Source: UBA11400 sp964473555 (GTDB lineage: Bacteria; Bacteroidota; Rhodothermia; Balneolales; HLUCCA01). From it: a stretch of DNA of 64,000 nt. The notes beneath the pieces were generated by a model. It saw nothing but the letters and a program-made list of their open reading frames with translations, ran no database searches and was not told where the DNA came from. This document shows, in pieces, positions 27,680 to 36,949 of the stretch (its first letter is position 1; the number at the start of each line of letters is the position of its first letter). A program made the translations under genes and the position numbers. Where the stretch lies: positions 186,001 through 250,000 of the forward strand of contig CAYYPL010000001.1 of NCBI GenBank assembly GCA_964473555.1. Direction: 5' to 3'.

Positions 27680-29521
27680 TTAACTCAATCGTTCAGGAGC
27701 TAATTCCCAGTGTTCGGGAGATCTCCACAGACTGGCGAGCAATAATTCGCGGGTATAGAAGAACTCTTTAGGAAGTTTGTCATAGAGTTTACTGAATAAC
27801 TCTTCGTGACTTAATAATTCATCCTTCCATGCTTCCCTGTCGACCGACATCAGTTTTTGGAAGTCTTCCCGAGTGAAATCCTCAAGTCCGGACCAGTCAA
27901 GGTCTTCGTAGCGAGGCATCCAACCAAGTGGGGATTCAACCGCGAATGCTCTTCCCCGTACACGATCAACAATCCATTTTAGAACCCGCATATTTTCACC
28001 GAATCCAGGCCACATAAACTTTCCGTTTTCATCTTTGCGGAACCAGTTAACGACGAATACACGCGGTGAATTTGGAAGTGTTCGACCAAACTGAAGCCAA
28101 TGATTGCAATAGTCTGCCATATGGTATCCCATAAATGGAAGCATCGCAAACGGGTCCCGGCGGACTTTACCCAGTTGTCCAAATGCAGCTGCTGTCATCT
28201 CGGAACCCATGGTTGCTGCAGCATAAACCCCGAAATTCCAGTTGAAAGTCTGGTACACAAGAGGAACTGTGGTAGCACGGCGTCCACCCATTAAGAATGC
28301 ACTTATCGGAACACCACTTGGGTCTTCCCAACGGTCATCCATCGAAGGACAGTTGGTCGCTGGAGCAGTGAATCGGGCATTGGGGTGAGCTGCTGGTTTT
28401 CCGGAAGTTTTGTCGTGTGACTGCCCTTGCCAGTTGATCAATCCATCCGGGGCTTCTTTGGTCATTTCTTCCCACCAGACGTCTCCATCTGGAGTTATGG
28501 CAACGTTCGTGAAAATTGTGTCACGAACGATTGAAGCCATCGCGTTGGGATTTGTTTTCGCGTTGGTACCAGGTGCTACACCGAAGAATCCATATTCAGG
28601 ATTGATCGCATATAATTTCCCATCCGGACCCGGTTTTATCCACGCAATATCATCGCCCACTGTGGTAACCTTCCAGTCTCCCATTTCCTTAGGAGGGATG
28701 AGCATGGCAAAGTTTGTTTTTCCACAAGCGCTGGGGAAGGCAGCTGCTACATAGGTTTTTTCTTTTTTGGGAGACTCAACACCCAGTATGAGCATGTGTT
28801 CGGCTAACCAACCCTCATCCCTGGCCATAGTTGAAGCAATTCTCAGGGCAAAACATTTCTTACCCAGCAGCGCATTACCGCCATAGCCAGAACCATAGGA
28901 CATAATAGAACGCTCTTCAGGGAAATGACAAATGTATTTAACATCTGGGTTACACGGCCATTTGACATCTTTTTGTCCGGGCTCCAGGGGTGCACCCAGT
29001 GAATGAAGACACTTCACGAATTCACCGCTACCCAAGGTGTCAAGCACTTTTTGTCCCATACGGGTCATGATTCTCATGTTCACAACCACATATGCCGAGT
29101 CGGTAATTTCTACTCCAATCTGAGAGATAGGCGAACCAATAGGTCCCATACTAAATGGAATCACATACATCGTTCGACCTTTCATACTTCCGTCAAACAG
29201 CTTGTTGAGTTTTTTCTTCATCTCCTTCGGATCTTCCCAATTGTTCGTTGGTCCGGCATCGTTTTTTCGAAGGCTGTTGATATAGGTTCTGTCTTCGACG
29301 CGGGCCACATCCGATGGGTCGGAAAAACAGGCAAAACTATTCGGACGTTTTTCCGGATTCAGGCGAATAAATGTTCCGGCATCAACTAATTCCTGGCACA
29401 AACGATCGTATTCTTCCTGGGAACCATTACACCAGACTACTTGAGAGGGTTTGCAAAGGTCGGCTACCTGATTAACCCATTCCAATAGTCGCTTGTTTTT
29501 AGTCGGGGTATTGTTCATCAT
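27680..29521 (-). CDS. pckG: Phosphoenolpyruvate carboxykinase (GTP)
   Basis: This enzyme converts oxaloacetate and GTP to phosphoenolpyruvate, the entry to gluconeogenesis. The 613-residue length and motifs are those of the GTP-dependent class: CNGSQEEYDRLC near the N-terminus, PFSMGPIGSP, the metal-binding YGSGYGGNALLGKKC, the P-loop FPSACGKTNFAML with the reactive cysteine, GDDIAWIKPG, and the nucleotide-binding FNWNFGVYAAATMGSE and NWFRKD. A GGAG ribosome binding site lies about 8 bases before the ATG. The leader carries an inverted repeat 25-48 bases upstream of the start that may be an operator. Confidence 0.98.
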   Translation of the reverse strand: MMNNTPTKNKRLLEWVNQVADLCKPSQVVWCNGSQEEYDRLCQELVDAGTFIRLNPEKRPNSFACFSDPSDVARVEDRTYINSLRKNDAGPTNNWEDPKEMKKKLNKLFDGSMKGRTMYVIPFSMGPIGSPISQIGVEITDSAYVVVNMRIMTRMGQKVLDTLGSGEFVKCLHSLGAPLEPGQKDVKWPCNPDVKYICHFPEERSIMSYGSGYGGNALLGKKCFALRIASTMARDEGWLAEHMLILGVESPKKEKTYVAAAFPSACGKTNFAMLIPPKEMGDWKVTTVGDDIAWIKPGPDGKLYAINPEYGFFGVAPGTNAKTNPNAMASIVRDTIFTNVAITPDGDVWWEEMTKEAPDGLINWQGQSHDKTSGKPAAHPNARFTAPATNCPSMDDRWEDPSGVPISAFLMGGRRATTVPLVYQTFNWNFGVYAAATMGSEMTAAAFGQLGKVRRDPFAMLPFMGYHMADYCNHWLQFGRTLPNSPRVFVVNWFRKDENGKFMWPGFGENMRVLKWIVDRVRGRAFAVESPLGWMPRYEDLDWSGLEDFTREDFQKLMSVDREAWKDELLSHEELFSKLYDKLPKEFFYTRELLLASLWRSPEHWELAPERLS

Positions 29522-29546
29522 GTTACTTCTCCGTTAATAATATTTG

Positions 29547-29569
29547 GCTGATATCACTTAAATATCAGC
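29547..29569. promoter_or_regulatory. Inverted repeat in the pckG leader
   Basis: GCTGATAT (29547-29554) and ATATCAGC (29562-29569) are perfect 8-bp arms around a 7-base spacer. It sits about 26-48 bases before the pckG ATG, between the ribosome binding site and any upstream promoter. The size and symmetry suit a repressor or activator site for a gluconeogenic gene, but no family can be named. Confidence 0.4.
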
Positions 29570-29698
29570 TTTCATAATATAGCCTCTCTGTTAACCATAA
29601 ACCTGAAAATCGGTAGTAACTCGGCCATAATCAAACTAAATTGGAACCGCTTTTCTGATTCGCAAAGCTACGTGGTCAAAAAATGTAAATCACTTGAT

Positions 29699-29781
29699 AG
29701 CATTCGTCGAGGTTCTTTAAGGTACGGAATGCTGCGGATGGTTTTATGTGTAAAAACACGTATTTTTTACTGAAACAGTAA
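29699..29781. promoter_or_regulatory. Cluster of inverted repeats in the aguB-like upstream region
   Basis: Two or three small symmetric elements lie before the divergent amidohydrolase gene: AGCATTC at 29699-29705 with GAATGCT at 29727-29733 (21-base spacer), a GTGT-AAAA-ACAC hairpin around 29749-29759, and TTACTG-AAA-CAGTAA at 29767-29781, which ends 7 bases before the TTG start. Together with the pckG-side repeat they fill most of the 267-base divergent intergenic region, which contains no gene I can see. Confidence 0.35.
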
Positions 29782-29788
29782 CAAAACT

Positions 29789-30658
29789 TTGATAAAATTG
29801 GCAAAAGTCATACTTGGATTGATTCAGATGTCCTGTACGGACAATACAATAGAAAATCATCAAAAAGCGCTAACAAAAATACGTCAGGCAGCTTCAATGG
29901 GTGCACAACTCATCTGTTTACAGGAACTCTATCAATCTCTGTATTTTTGCCAGCAGTATGACGAGAAGTACTTTGATCTGGCAGTTGAAATCCCATCGGA
30001 GTCCATAGAGCAGTTAGCTGAATTGGCAAAAGAATTGGGCGTGGTGATTGTGTCCTCGGTGTTTGAGAAACGAGCACCAGGACTGTATCATAACACAGCT
30101 GTTGTTCACGACGCCGACGGGTCCATGCTCGGGTTGTATCGTAAGTCGCATATTCCAGACGACCCGGGTTTTTTTGAAAAGTACTATTTTACCCCAGGCG
30201 ATACGGGATACAAGGTATTTGATACCAGGTTTGGTAAAATTGGCGTTCTGGTCTGCTGGGACCAGTGGTTTCCCGAAGCTGCACGTCTGACCGTATTAAA
30301 AGGTGCTCAAATTTTGTTTTATCCCACTGCTATTGGGACTTTACCCGACGAAGATCAAGCAATTCGAACCGAGTTTATGGAAGCATGGGAAACCATACAG
30401 CGTAGCCATGCCGTTGCAAATGGGGTATATGTTGCCAGTGTGAACAGAGTGGGAACAGAAGATCAAATTACCTTCTGGGGTGACTCGTTTGTTTGTGGAC
30501 CCTTTGGTAAATATCTCGCACGTGCAGGTCAGGATGAGGAAATCCTGCTGGCAGAATGTGATCTAAGTAAAATTGATACTCAACGCCGGGCCTGGCCTTA
30601 TCTCAGAGACCGTCGAATTGATAGTTACGACGGTCTGCTAAAAAGATACCTCGAGTAA
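29789..30658 (+). CDS. aguB: N-carbamoylputrescine amidase-like carbon-nitrogen hydrolase
   Basis: The 289-residue nitrilase-fold enzyme would hydrolyse N-carbamoylputrescine to putrescine, CO2 and ammonia. The Glu-Lys-Cys triad is visible: Glu46 in LQELYQSLYFCQ, Lys119 in YRKSHIPDDPGFFEKYYF and Cys156 in VLVCWDQWFPEAAR. The combination of ELYQSLYFCQ, HIPDDPGFFEKYYFTPGD and GWDQWFPE-type pocket is characteristic of the AguB subfamily rather than other amidases. The start codon is TTG at 29789. The partner agmatine deiminase is not in the window; a polyamine importer is encoded 23 kb downstream. Substrate is inferred from family. Confidence 0.87.
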   Translation: MIKLAKVILGLIQMSCTDNTIENHQKALTKIRQAASMGAQLICLQELYQSLYFCQQYDEKYFDLAVEIPSESIEQLAELAKELGVVIVSSVFEKRAPGLYHNTAVVHDADGSMLGLYRKSHIPDDPGFFEKYYFTPGDTGYKVFDTRFGKIGVLVCWDQWFPEAARLTVLKGAQILFYPTAIGTLPDEDQAIRTEFMEAWETIQRSHAVANGVYVASVNRVGTEDQITFWGDSFVCGPFGKYLARAGQDEEILLAECDLSKIDTQRRAWPYLRDRRIDSYDGLLKRYLE

Positions 30659-30682
30659 TCAACCATGGTGGTCTCAGTATGT

Positions 30683-30719
30683 CGGTGAACAGTCAAGGAA
30701 AGCTCCAGACCGTTCACCG
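30683..30719. terminator. Long hairpin between convergent aguB-like gene and gltB
   Basis: CGGTGAAC (30683-30690) and GTTCACCG (30712-30719) pair perfectly. GTC (30692-30694) with GAC (30708-30710) and GGA with TCC extend the stem inward after a mismatch. It sits between the two stop codons at 30658 and 30749. No T-run follows, so it could be a bidirectional terminator, or a 3'-end stabilising structure. Confidence 0.5.
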
Positions 30720-30748
30720 GAATCGGAACTTGTATCATCCACTTATCT

Positions 30749-33700
30749 TCATGCAGCCTGATGGTTCGAATCACTAAGGGACTCACTGACTTCTTTGTTA
30801 AGTTCTTTTATAGGCAAGTACTTCCGAAACCCACTTTTCAAGTCACTCCATCCTTTCAGGATTGAACCAACCCGGTTGCTCCCTGTTTTCGATCCGAAGT
30901 CTTCCAGTAGCTGCCGAAGTTCAAGATATTCACTATCTGAGATGGGAGCTTCTGCAATGTATGTATGATTAATGTGCTCTGTCTGATCCCCGTACAGATA
31001 AACAACTCCCCCTGTCATGCCTGCACCCACATTACTGGATGTTTGACCCAATATGACCACTTTCCCGTTTGTCATATACTCGCAGGCATGGAGTCCGGTA
31101 CCTTCCACCACAGCGGTTGCGCCTGAGTTCCGAACTGCAAAACGATCGCCTGCAAGGCCATGGACGTACAAAGTTCCTCCGGTTGCTCCGTATAAAGCGC
31201 AGTTTCCAATAATCGAATTCTCCTCCGGTCTAAACTGTGCATACCTGGATGGATTAATTACGGCTAATCCCCCCGACATTCCCTTACAAACCGAATCATT
31301 TGCTTCACCCTCCAATTCAAGAGTCATTCCATCCGTCATGAAAACACCAAATCCCTGCCCAGCACTTCCTGTGAAATAAAGTTGTGCCCGAACTCCGCTA
31401 TCTAATCCCTCAAATGTTGGCGTTCCTGCTTGAATCAATTTCAGGCGTTTTTGGCGAACTTTCCCTGCAATCAGACCAGCTAACGTAGCAGTAGCAGCTC
31501 TGTCGGTGGTATGGATTGGATAGGTTTTTTGAAACGATCCTTTATGGTCAATAAGTTCTTTGAAGTCCTGAACGATTTGTTCATTCAACACACTGATGCC
31601 TTCAAAATATAATTCCGTTCGGACCGAGTTGTCGTCCGATCGTTCTCTAAGGAAGTAACCCAGATCGATATTTCTGTTGCGAATCAACTCGGTGTGCTTG
31701 GGATTGGCATGTAGCAGATCGGTCCGGCCACGAACCTCATCCAAGGATTTGAATCCAATCCTGCTGAGATAACGTTGAACATCCTCAGCAAGAAAATGCA
31801 ACAGTTTAACAACATGATCTTTAGTGCCTTTATATTTGGCTTTGAACTTTGGATCATGAGTGGCAATACCTGTAGGACAGGTATTCTTCTCACAGATTCG
31901 AGCCATAACGCAACCCTGAGCCACCAAAAGTAATTTCCCAAACTCAAACTCCTCAGCTCCCAGAATGGCTGCCATAACGATGTCCTTACCCGTGTGAAGG
32001 CCTCCATCCGTGCGCAGGATGACATTTTTTCGCAGATTGTTTTGAATCAGAGTCTTATGCACTGCAACCAGGCCGAATTCGAATGGAAGTCCGGCGTGAC
32101 GCATAGAACTCAACGAAGCAGCTCCGGTACCACCATCACCACCTGATATATGAATAATATCTGCACCTGCCTTGGCTACACCCATGGCTATCGTTCCAAT
32201 GTTGGCACCAGATACTAACTTCACATTCACCTTTACTCCAGGTTTTAGTTGCTTGAGCTCATAAATCAGTTCTTTCAGATCTTCAATGCTGTAGATGTCG
32301 TGAAGGGGAGGTGGTGAAATCAAATCTACACCTTCATTAGCATGTCGGGCCCTGGCAATCGACGCATCGACTTTTACTCCCATTAACTGCCCGCCTTCAC
32401 CTGGTTTAGCTCCCTGGGCAACTTTGATTTGAAACTCATCCCCGGCTATGAGATATTCGGCGGTTACTCCAAATCGGGCTGAGGCTATCTGTTTGGCAGT
32501 TGCACTGATGCCATTGGTATAGTAGAACGGGTTTTCCCCACCTTCACCGCTATTCGATCGGCCACCAATCTCCTTCATAGCCTCGAAGATATCACGCTGA
32601 GACTCTGCGCTGATTGCTCCAAACGACATCGCTCCAGACCCAAAGGTTCTGAGTATGTCACGGGTTGGTTGAACCTGATCAAGTGGGATAGAGGTATCTG
32701 TTTCTTTCAAAGCCAGTAAATGGCGAATGTTTACCGGTTCATCATCCAATCCAGCCTTCAGATATTCATGATACAACTCAATGGATTGCAGATCCGTTTG
32801 CGTCTCACGTACCAGTGTGTGAATGATCTTACTTCGTGAATTGGTCATTGAATGTTTTTCCCCCTCCAGGCCCTTGTTGTGCTCTTTATAGAAGTAAGAT
32901 TTCAAAAGCTTATCCTCGGATACCGATCTGGCAGCTAAATCCATGTTGGTATCAATCATTTGGGCCAGTTGTTCGATTTCAATGCCACCAATTGGAGATC
33001 TCAATCCCGGGAAATAGGTTTCTGTCATTTTGGGACCAATTCCAATCGCAATGAACAACTTCGAACTTTGATAACTACGTACTACTGAAATACCCATTTT
33101 CGCCATGATTTTCAGCAATCCCTGCTCGAAAGCCTTGATTACATTCGCCTCACGCTGGGATGGATCCATATTCAGGAGCTTTTTATCCTGCGAAAATCGG
33201 GCATACTCCAGTGCTATATAAGGACATACGGCCGACGCCCCGAATCCTACCAGGGCGGCAACATGATGCGTGTTCTTGATTTCGCCCGAATCGACCACTA
33301 TGGATGCATCCAGCCGTAATCCACTTTCATTCAATGTATTGACTACGGCACGAAGTGCGAGTAACCCGGGTATGGGTGGCCTGGACACCGTAGTGTTTCG
33401 GTCACTTAAAATCAAAATGGAAAATCCATCAGAAACCGCCTTGCATGCCTGCTCAGCCAGTATTTTAAGTTGAGATTCTAATCCTACAGCACCATGAGAG
33501 CGCTCATACGTGATGTCCAGAACCTGAGATTTTATGCGCAGTTTTCGCTCTGATGTACCATCCAGCGAGTAGAGGTAATCCATCTGACCAAGCGACACGA
33601 CCGGACCCTCAAGTTCGTAAGCAACAGTCGGGGGGATGAGCTCTTTTTTCTCAAAAATGTTGGGTTTCTTACCCAGGTAAACACACAAATCAGTAACCAT

Positions 33701-35182
33701 TTCCTCACGGATGTAGTCTAACGGCGGATTCGTGACCTGCGCGAAATTTTGGTAGAAATAGTCGAAAAAAGATCTTGGTTCGGTCGATAAAATCGCCGGG
33801 CGAGCCGTATCTCCCATAGATCCGATGGGTTCCTTACCTTCTAAAATGATCGGGTTCAATACCTTAGTTAATTCTTCGTCGGTATAGTTGAACAGATACT
33901 GTTTTACCATCAGATCTGATGGAATTTTAGGCTCTAATGACTTGACCGGATGTAATCTGGGATCAAAAACGGCATCGAAATTCTCGCGGGACATACTGGG
34001 GTCACGAAAATGAACCTCACCACGATCGATATCGACTTTTACTCCACTTCCAGCATGTAGTGTGCCTTTTTTGAGAATAGATGACTCATCAATCTGAAAA
34101 GATCCGGCTTCAGAGGAGAGATAGAAATGATCTTCAGTCAGAGCCCATCTGCAGGGTCTGAATCCGTTCCTGTCGAGTCTGGCACCGATACTTTGCCCAT
34201 TTGAATAGGTTATGAATGCTGGTCCATCCCACGGCTCCATCGCCCGGCTCCAGAACTTATAGAATGCATTCTTACCTCCGGCTGGCGGCATCATGATTGC
34301 CAGAATGTCTTCAATATTTGGAATAGAACTTCGGTACATCAGCGCTTCGACCATTTCATTCAGACTACCCGAATCCGAAATACCATTGTGGGTCAGGAGT
34401 TCATCTTCCCGAAGACCCAAATAGCGTTCGCGAGAGTAGGCCCAGGATCTATTGCCGGCAATCGTGTTAATCTCCCCGTTATGTCCAATCAGACGAAAAG
34501 GTTGAACTTTATCCCATGAGGTCTTGGTGTTGGTCGAAAATCTACGATGAAAAAGAGCGAATCGAGTTTTGTACAGCGGATTCTGCAGATCCAGATAGAA
34601 TCTGTCCAGGTCGGCTGCCTTGGTTAGGGCTTTAAAATTGATGGTATTGGCAGATAGCGAAGTAAAGAAGAATTCCTTGTTAATGCCGTGTTGTTTCTCT
34701 TTGGTCCTGACCATTTGCTTGGCTGCATACAAAAGTTTGTCAAAAGAAGAATTCGTTCTGCAGTGTTCCGGACGCTTGATGATCGCGTGCAGAATTCCAG
34801 GCATCGATTCAAGGGCCTCACTGCCAAGTACCGTTGTGTCCACCGGTACCTCTCGGTATTGCAGAATCTTAAGACCCATAAAGGCAAAAGTTTCTTCAAA
34901 GATCCTTAATGATAATCGTTTCCGGTCTGGCTGAGTTGGAGTGAAAAGTGAAGCAACAGCGATCGTATTTTTTTCATAACCGAATAATTCAAAAGGGATG
35001 TCGGTCATAATGCCGGCGCCATCACCCGTGATTTGATCCGCGGCGCAAGCGCCCCTGTGTTCTACACAACGTAAGGCATGAAGTGCTTTTTGCAAATGAT
35101 CGTGTGAGTAGGCTCGTTTCAAGCTCGCAACGAAACCGACTCCACAAGCGGACTTCTCCGCGTGGGAATACTCGTAACCCAT
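30749..35182 (-). CDS. gltB: Glutamate synthase large subunit
   Basis: The 1477-residue protein makes two glutamates from glutamine and 2-oxoglutarate. It contains an N-terminal class II glutamine amidotransferase whose nucleophile is Cys13 in KSACGVGF, exposed after removal of a 12-residue propeptide. A central domain, the FMN-binding synthase barrel (FGSGAMSFGAISAESQ, VSGGDGGTGAASLSSMRHAG) and the 3Fe-4S cluster cysteines CVMARICEKNTCPTG near residue 1095 follow. The C-terminal GXGXG beta-helix repeats (GMSGGLAVI, GNCALYGATGG, GAGMTGGVVYLYG) complete it. An AGGAG ribosome binding site precedes the ATG. The small subunit gltD is not adjacent, so it must lie elsewhere or the electron donor is ferredoxin. 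Confidence 0.97.
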   Translation of the reverse strand: MGYEYSHAEKSACGVGFVASLKRAYSHDHLQKALHALRCVEHRGACAADQITGDGAGIMTDIPFELFGYEKNTIAVASLFTPTQPDRKRLSLRIFEETFAFMGLKILQYREVPVDTTVLGSEALESMPGILHAIIKRPEHCRTNSSFDKLLYAAKQMVRTKEKQHGINKEFFFTSLSANTINFKALTKAADLDRFYLDLQNPLYKTRFALFHRRFSTNTKTSWDKVQPFRLIGHNGEINTIAGNRSWAYSRERYLGLREDELLTHNGISDSGSLNEMVEALMYRSSIPNIEDILAIMMPPAGGKNAFYKFWSRAMEPWDGPAFITYSNGQSIGARLDRNGFRPCRWALTEDHFYLSSEAGSFQIDESSILKKGTLHAGSGVKVDIDRGEVHFRDPSMSRENFDAVFDPRLHPVKSLEPKIPSDLMVKQYLFNYTDEELTKVLNPIILEGKEPIGSMGDTARPAILSTEPRSFFDYFYQNFAQVTNPPLDYIREEMVTDLCVYLGKKPNIFEKKELIPPTVAYELEGPVVSLGQMDYLYSLDGTSERKLRIKSQVLDITYERSHGAVGLESQLKILAEQACKAVSDGFSILILSDRNTTVSRPPIPGLLALRAVVNTLNESGLRLDASIVVDSGEIKNTHHVAALVGFGASAVCPYIALEYARFSQDKKLLNMDPSQREANVIKAFEQGLLKIMAKMGISVVRSYQSSKLFIAIGIGPKMTETYFPGLRSPIGGIEIEQLAQMIDTNMDLAARSVSEDKLLKSYFYKEHNKGLEGEKHSMTNSRSKIIHTLVRETQTDLQSIELYHEYLKAGLDDEPVNIRHLLALKETDTSIPLDQVQPTRDILRTFGSGAMSFGAISAESQRDIFEAMKEIGGRSNSGEGGENPFYYTNGISATAKQIASARFGVTAEYLIAGDEFQIKVAQGAKPGEGGQLMGVKVDASIARARHANEGVDLISPPPLHDIYSIEDLKELIYELKQLKPGVKVNVKLVSGANIGTIAMGVAKAGADIIHISGGDGGTGAASLSSMRHAGLPFEFGLVAVHKTLIQNNLRKNVILRTDGGLHTGKDIVMAAILGAEEFEFGKLLLVAQGCVMARICEKNTCPTGIATHDPKFKAKYKGTKDHVVKLLHFLAEDVQRYLSRIGFKSLDEVRGRTDLLHANPKHTELIRNRNIDLGYFLRERSDDNSVRTELYFEGISVLNEQIVQDFKELIDHKGSFQKTYPIHTTDRAATATLAGLIAGKVRQKRLKLIQAGTPTFEGLDSGVRAQLYFTGSAGQGFGVFMTDGMTLELEGEANDSVCKGMSGGLAVINPSRYAQFRPEENSIIGNCALYGATGGTLYVHGLAGDRFAVRNSGATAVVEGTGLHACEYMTNGKVVILGQTSSNVGAGMTGGVVYLYGDQTEHINHTYIAEAPISDSEYLELRQLLEDFGSKTGSNRVGSILKGWSDLKSGFRKYLPIKELNKEVSESLSDSNHQAA

Positions 35183-35350
35183 GGCAATCTCCTAACAGAT
35201 TTTTCCAGCTAATGTTGACAATGACAGCACGATGTCTGTCCGTATTTGATTTTTGCGCAATAGATGCGCTTACCCTAACTTTTAGTAATGGGTCAAATAA
35301 CCCTAAAAAAGTTCAGATTGTCAAGTATCAGGTTAAATAATTTAGAACTA

Positions 35351-36109
35351 TCAGTACAATCGCACAGGAATGTTAGCTTGTTGCATGGCCTGTTTAAGCT
35401 CATGGATTTCTATTTCACGGAAATGAAATATGGATGCGGCCAACACGGCATCAGCTTTTCCGAGTTGGATTGCATCGATACAATGTTCAATAGTACCGGC
35501 GCCCCCACTCGCAATTAATGGAACCGGTGCGGAATTGCTGACTTGTCTGAGAAGATCGACATCGAATCCCGACTTAGTCCCGTCTTTGTCCATACTGGTC
35601 AACAGAATCTCCCCCGCACCCCGTCTGACCACTTCCCTTGCCCACTTAATTGCATCGATCCCGGTATCTTCGGTCCCAGCTTTGACGAAAACATGCCAGC
35701 TGTTACCTGTCTTTTTAGCATCAATGGCAGCTACGATACATTGTACTCCGAAACGTTCAGAGGCCTCCGTGATCAGATCTGGATTTCGAACAATACTGCT
35801 GTTCAACGATACTTTATCGGCTCCGGCGAGCAACAGATCTGATATTTCATCTACCGAAGCAATACCCCCGCCTACAGTAAATGGAATACTGATCACTTTT
35901 GAAATCCTGTTTACCAGGTCGATCAGAGTTCTGCGCTTTTCATTAGTTGCCGTGATATCCAGGAATACAAGTTCATCGGCTCCTTCATCGCTGTAACGTT
36001 GTGCCAATTCGATAGGGTCACCCGCATCCCTGAGTCCCTCAAAATTGACTCCTTTTACCGTCCGTCCGTTTTTAATGTCCAGACAGGGAATAATTCGATG
36101 TGTAAGCAT
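35351..36109 (-). CDS. hisF: Imidazole glycerol phosphate synthase subunit HisF
   Basis: The 252-residue TIM-barrel cyclase uses ammonia from HisH to form imidazole glycerol phosphate and AICAR in histidine synthesis. It starts MLTHRIIPCLDIKNGRTVKG, with catalytic Asp11. It has FLDITATNEKR, the phosphate loop FTVGGGIASVDE, KVSLNSSIVRNP, the second catalytic aspartate in VAAIDAKK near 130, and SGGAGTIEHC. The sequence is full-length. No other his gene is nearby: gltB is 168 bases downstream on the same strand, and a DtxR-type regulator is divergent. Confidence 0.96.
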   Translation of the reverse strand: MLTHRIIPCLDIKNGRTVKGVNFEGLRDAGDPIELAQRYSDEGADELVFLDITATNEKRRTLIDLVNRISKVISIPFTVGGGIASVDEISDLLLAGADKVSLNSSIVRNPDLITEASERFGVQCIVAAIDAKKTGNSWHVFVKAGTEDTGIDAIKWAREVVRRGAGEILLTSMDKDGTKSGFDVDLLRQVSNSAPVPLIASGGAGTIEHCIDAIQLGKADAVLAASIFHFREIEIHELKQAMQQANIPVRLY

Positions 36110-36180
36110 AGGTTTAAATGTTGAAGAAGAGAAGGTACGAAGTTTCTCTGGATGTATGCATTTTTGTATCTTCTGGAATC

Positions 36181-36855
36181 ATGGAAAACCATATTCGAAC
36201 AAAACTGAGTGAATCTCAGGAAGATTACCTCAAACATATCTTCTTGTTATCTGAGGTAACAGACCGGGTGACCACACAGTCTCTGGCAGATCACCTGAGG
36301 GTAAAACCGGCCTCTGTTACCGGAATGATAAAGAAACTCGCTGAAGTGAACCTGATCGAATACGAACGGTATCGTGGAGTTCAGCTTACCGAAGCAGGAT
36401 CTAAAGTTGCAATCGAAATCCTTCGACATCACCGGCTTATCGAAATGTATCTGGCCGAAGTTTTGGGATATTCCTGGGACGAGATCCACGATGAGGCAGA
36501 AAGGCTTGAGCACCATATCAGTGAGAAGTTTGAACAACGAATAGCCGAAAAACTGGGACATCCTACACATGATCCTCACGGAGATCCTATACCTGATGTG
36601 AATCTTCAGTTTCCCAAGGGACCTTCTGTTCACGGTATCAGTGAATTGAAACCTGGACAAACAGGCCACATTCGGCGTGTCAGGACACAGGACAGCGATG
36701 CGCTCAATCTGCTCACCAAGCTTGAACTTACTATTGACAATCAGGTAGAAGTGCTCGAAAAAACACGGGATGGAGTCAGGGTTTTGTTGAATGGGGACCG
36801 ACTGCTTGTACCAGTTTCGCTAGCGCGTCAGGTTATGGTTGAAATTATTACCTAA
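36181..36855 (+). CDS. DtxR/MntR-family metal-dependent transcriptional regulator
   Basis: From the ATG at 36181 this is a 224-residue protein; the frame is open from 36118, but the family N-terminus (LSESQEDYLKHIFLLSE) follows the 36181 ATG and leaves room for a promoter. It has a winged helix (TTQSLADHLRVKPASVTGMIKKLAEVNLIEYERYRGVQLTEAG, residues ~25-70), a dimerisation/metal-binding domain (ILRHHRLIEMYLAEVLGYSWDEIHDEAERLEHHISEKFEQRI in the middle) with His and Glu ligands, and a C-terminal SH3/FeoA-like domain. Such regulators sense Fe(II) or Mn(II). It cannot be told which metal or targets; no metal transporter lies beside it. Confidence 0.9.
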   Translation: MENHIRTKLSESQEDYLKHIFLLSEVTDRVTTQSLADHLRVKPASVTGMIKKLAEVNLIEYERYRGVQLTEAGSKVAIEILRHHRLIEMYLAEVLGYSWDEIHDEAERLEHHISEKFEQRIAEKLGHPTHDPHGDPIPDVNLQFPKGPSVHGISELKPGQTGHIRRVRTQDSDALNLLTKLELTIDNQVEVLEKTRDGVRVLLNGDRLLVPVSLARQVMVEIIT

Positions 36856-36898
36856 CCTTTTAATGAAGGGTTTTTCATACTGTTTCGATCCTGGTCAT

Positions 36899-36935
36899 AA
36901 AAAAAGCCGGCTTCTCATCGAAACCGGCTTTTTTT
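36899..36935. terminator. Bidirectional intrinsic terminator between the DtxR-type gene and sucD
   Basis: AAAAAGCCGG (36901-36910) pairs with CCGGCTTTTT (36924-36933), with an inner TTC/GAA stem. The A-run on the left and T-run on the right give an intrinsic terminator in both orientations. It stands between the convergent stops at 36855 and 36950. Confidence 0.88.
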
Positions 36936-36949
36936 GAAAGGGTAAAGTT

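Noticed and set aside
35255..35293. Small inverted repeats upstream of gltB (GCGCA/TGCGC and GGGT/ACCC)
   Set aside because: Arms of four to five bases are too short to distinguish from chance; no riboswitch or operator pattern recognised.
35430..35996. 188-codon open frame antisense to hisF
   Set aside because: It lies wholly inside hisF on the other strand, has no recognisable motif, and hisF is certain. Long antisense frames are common in such genes.
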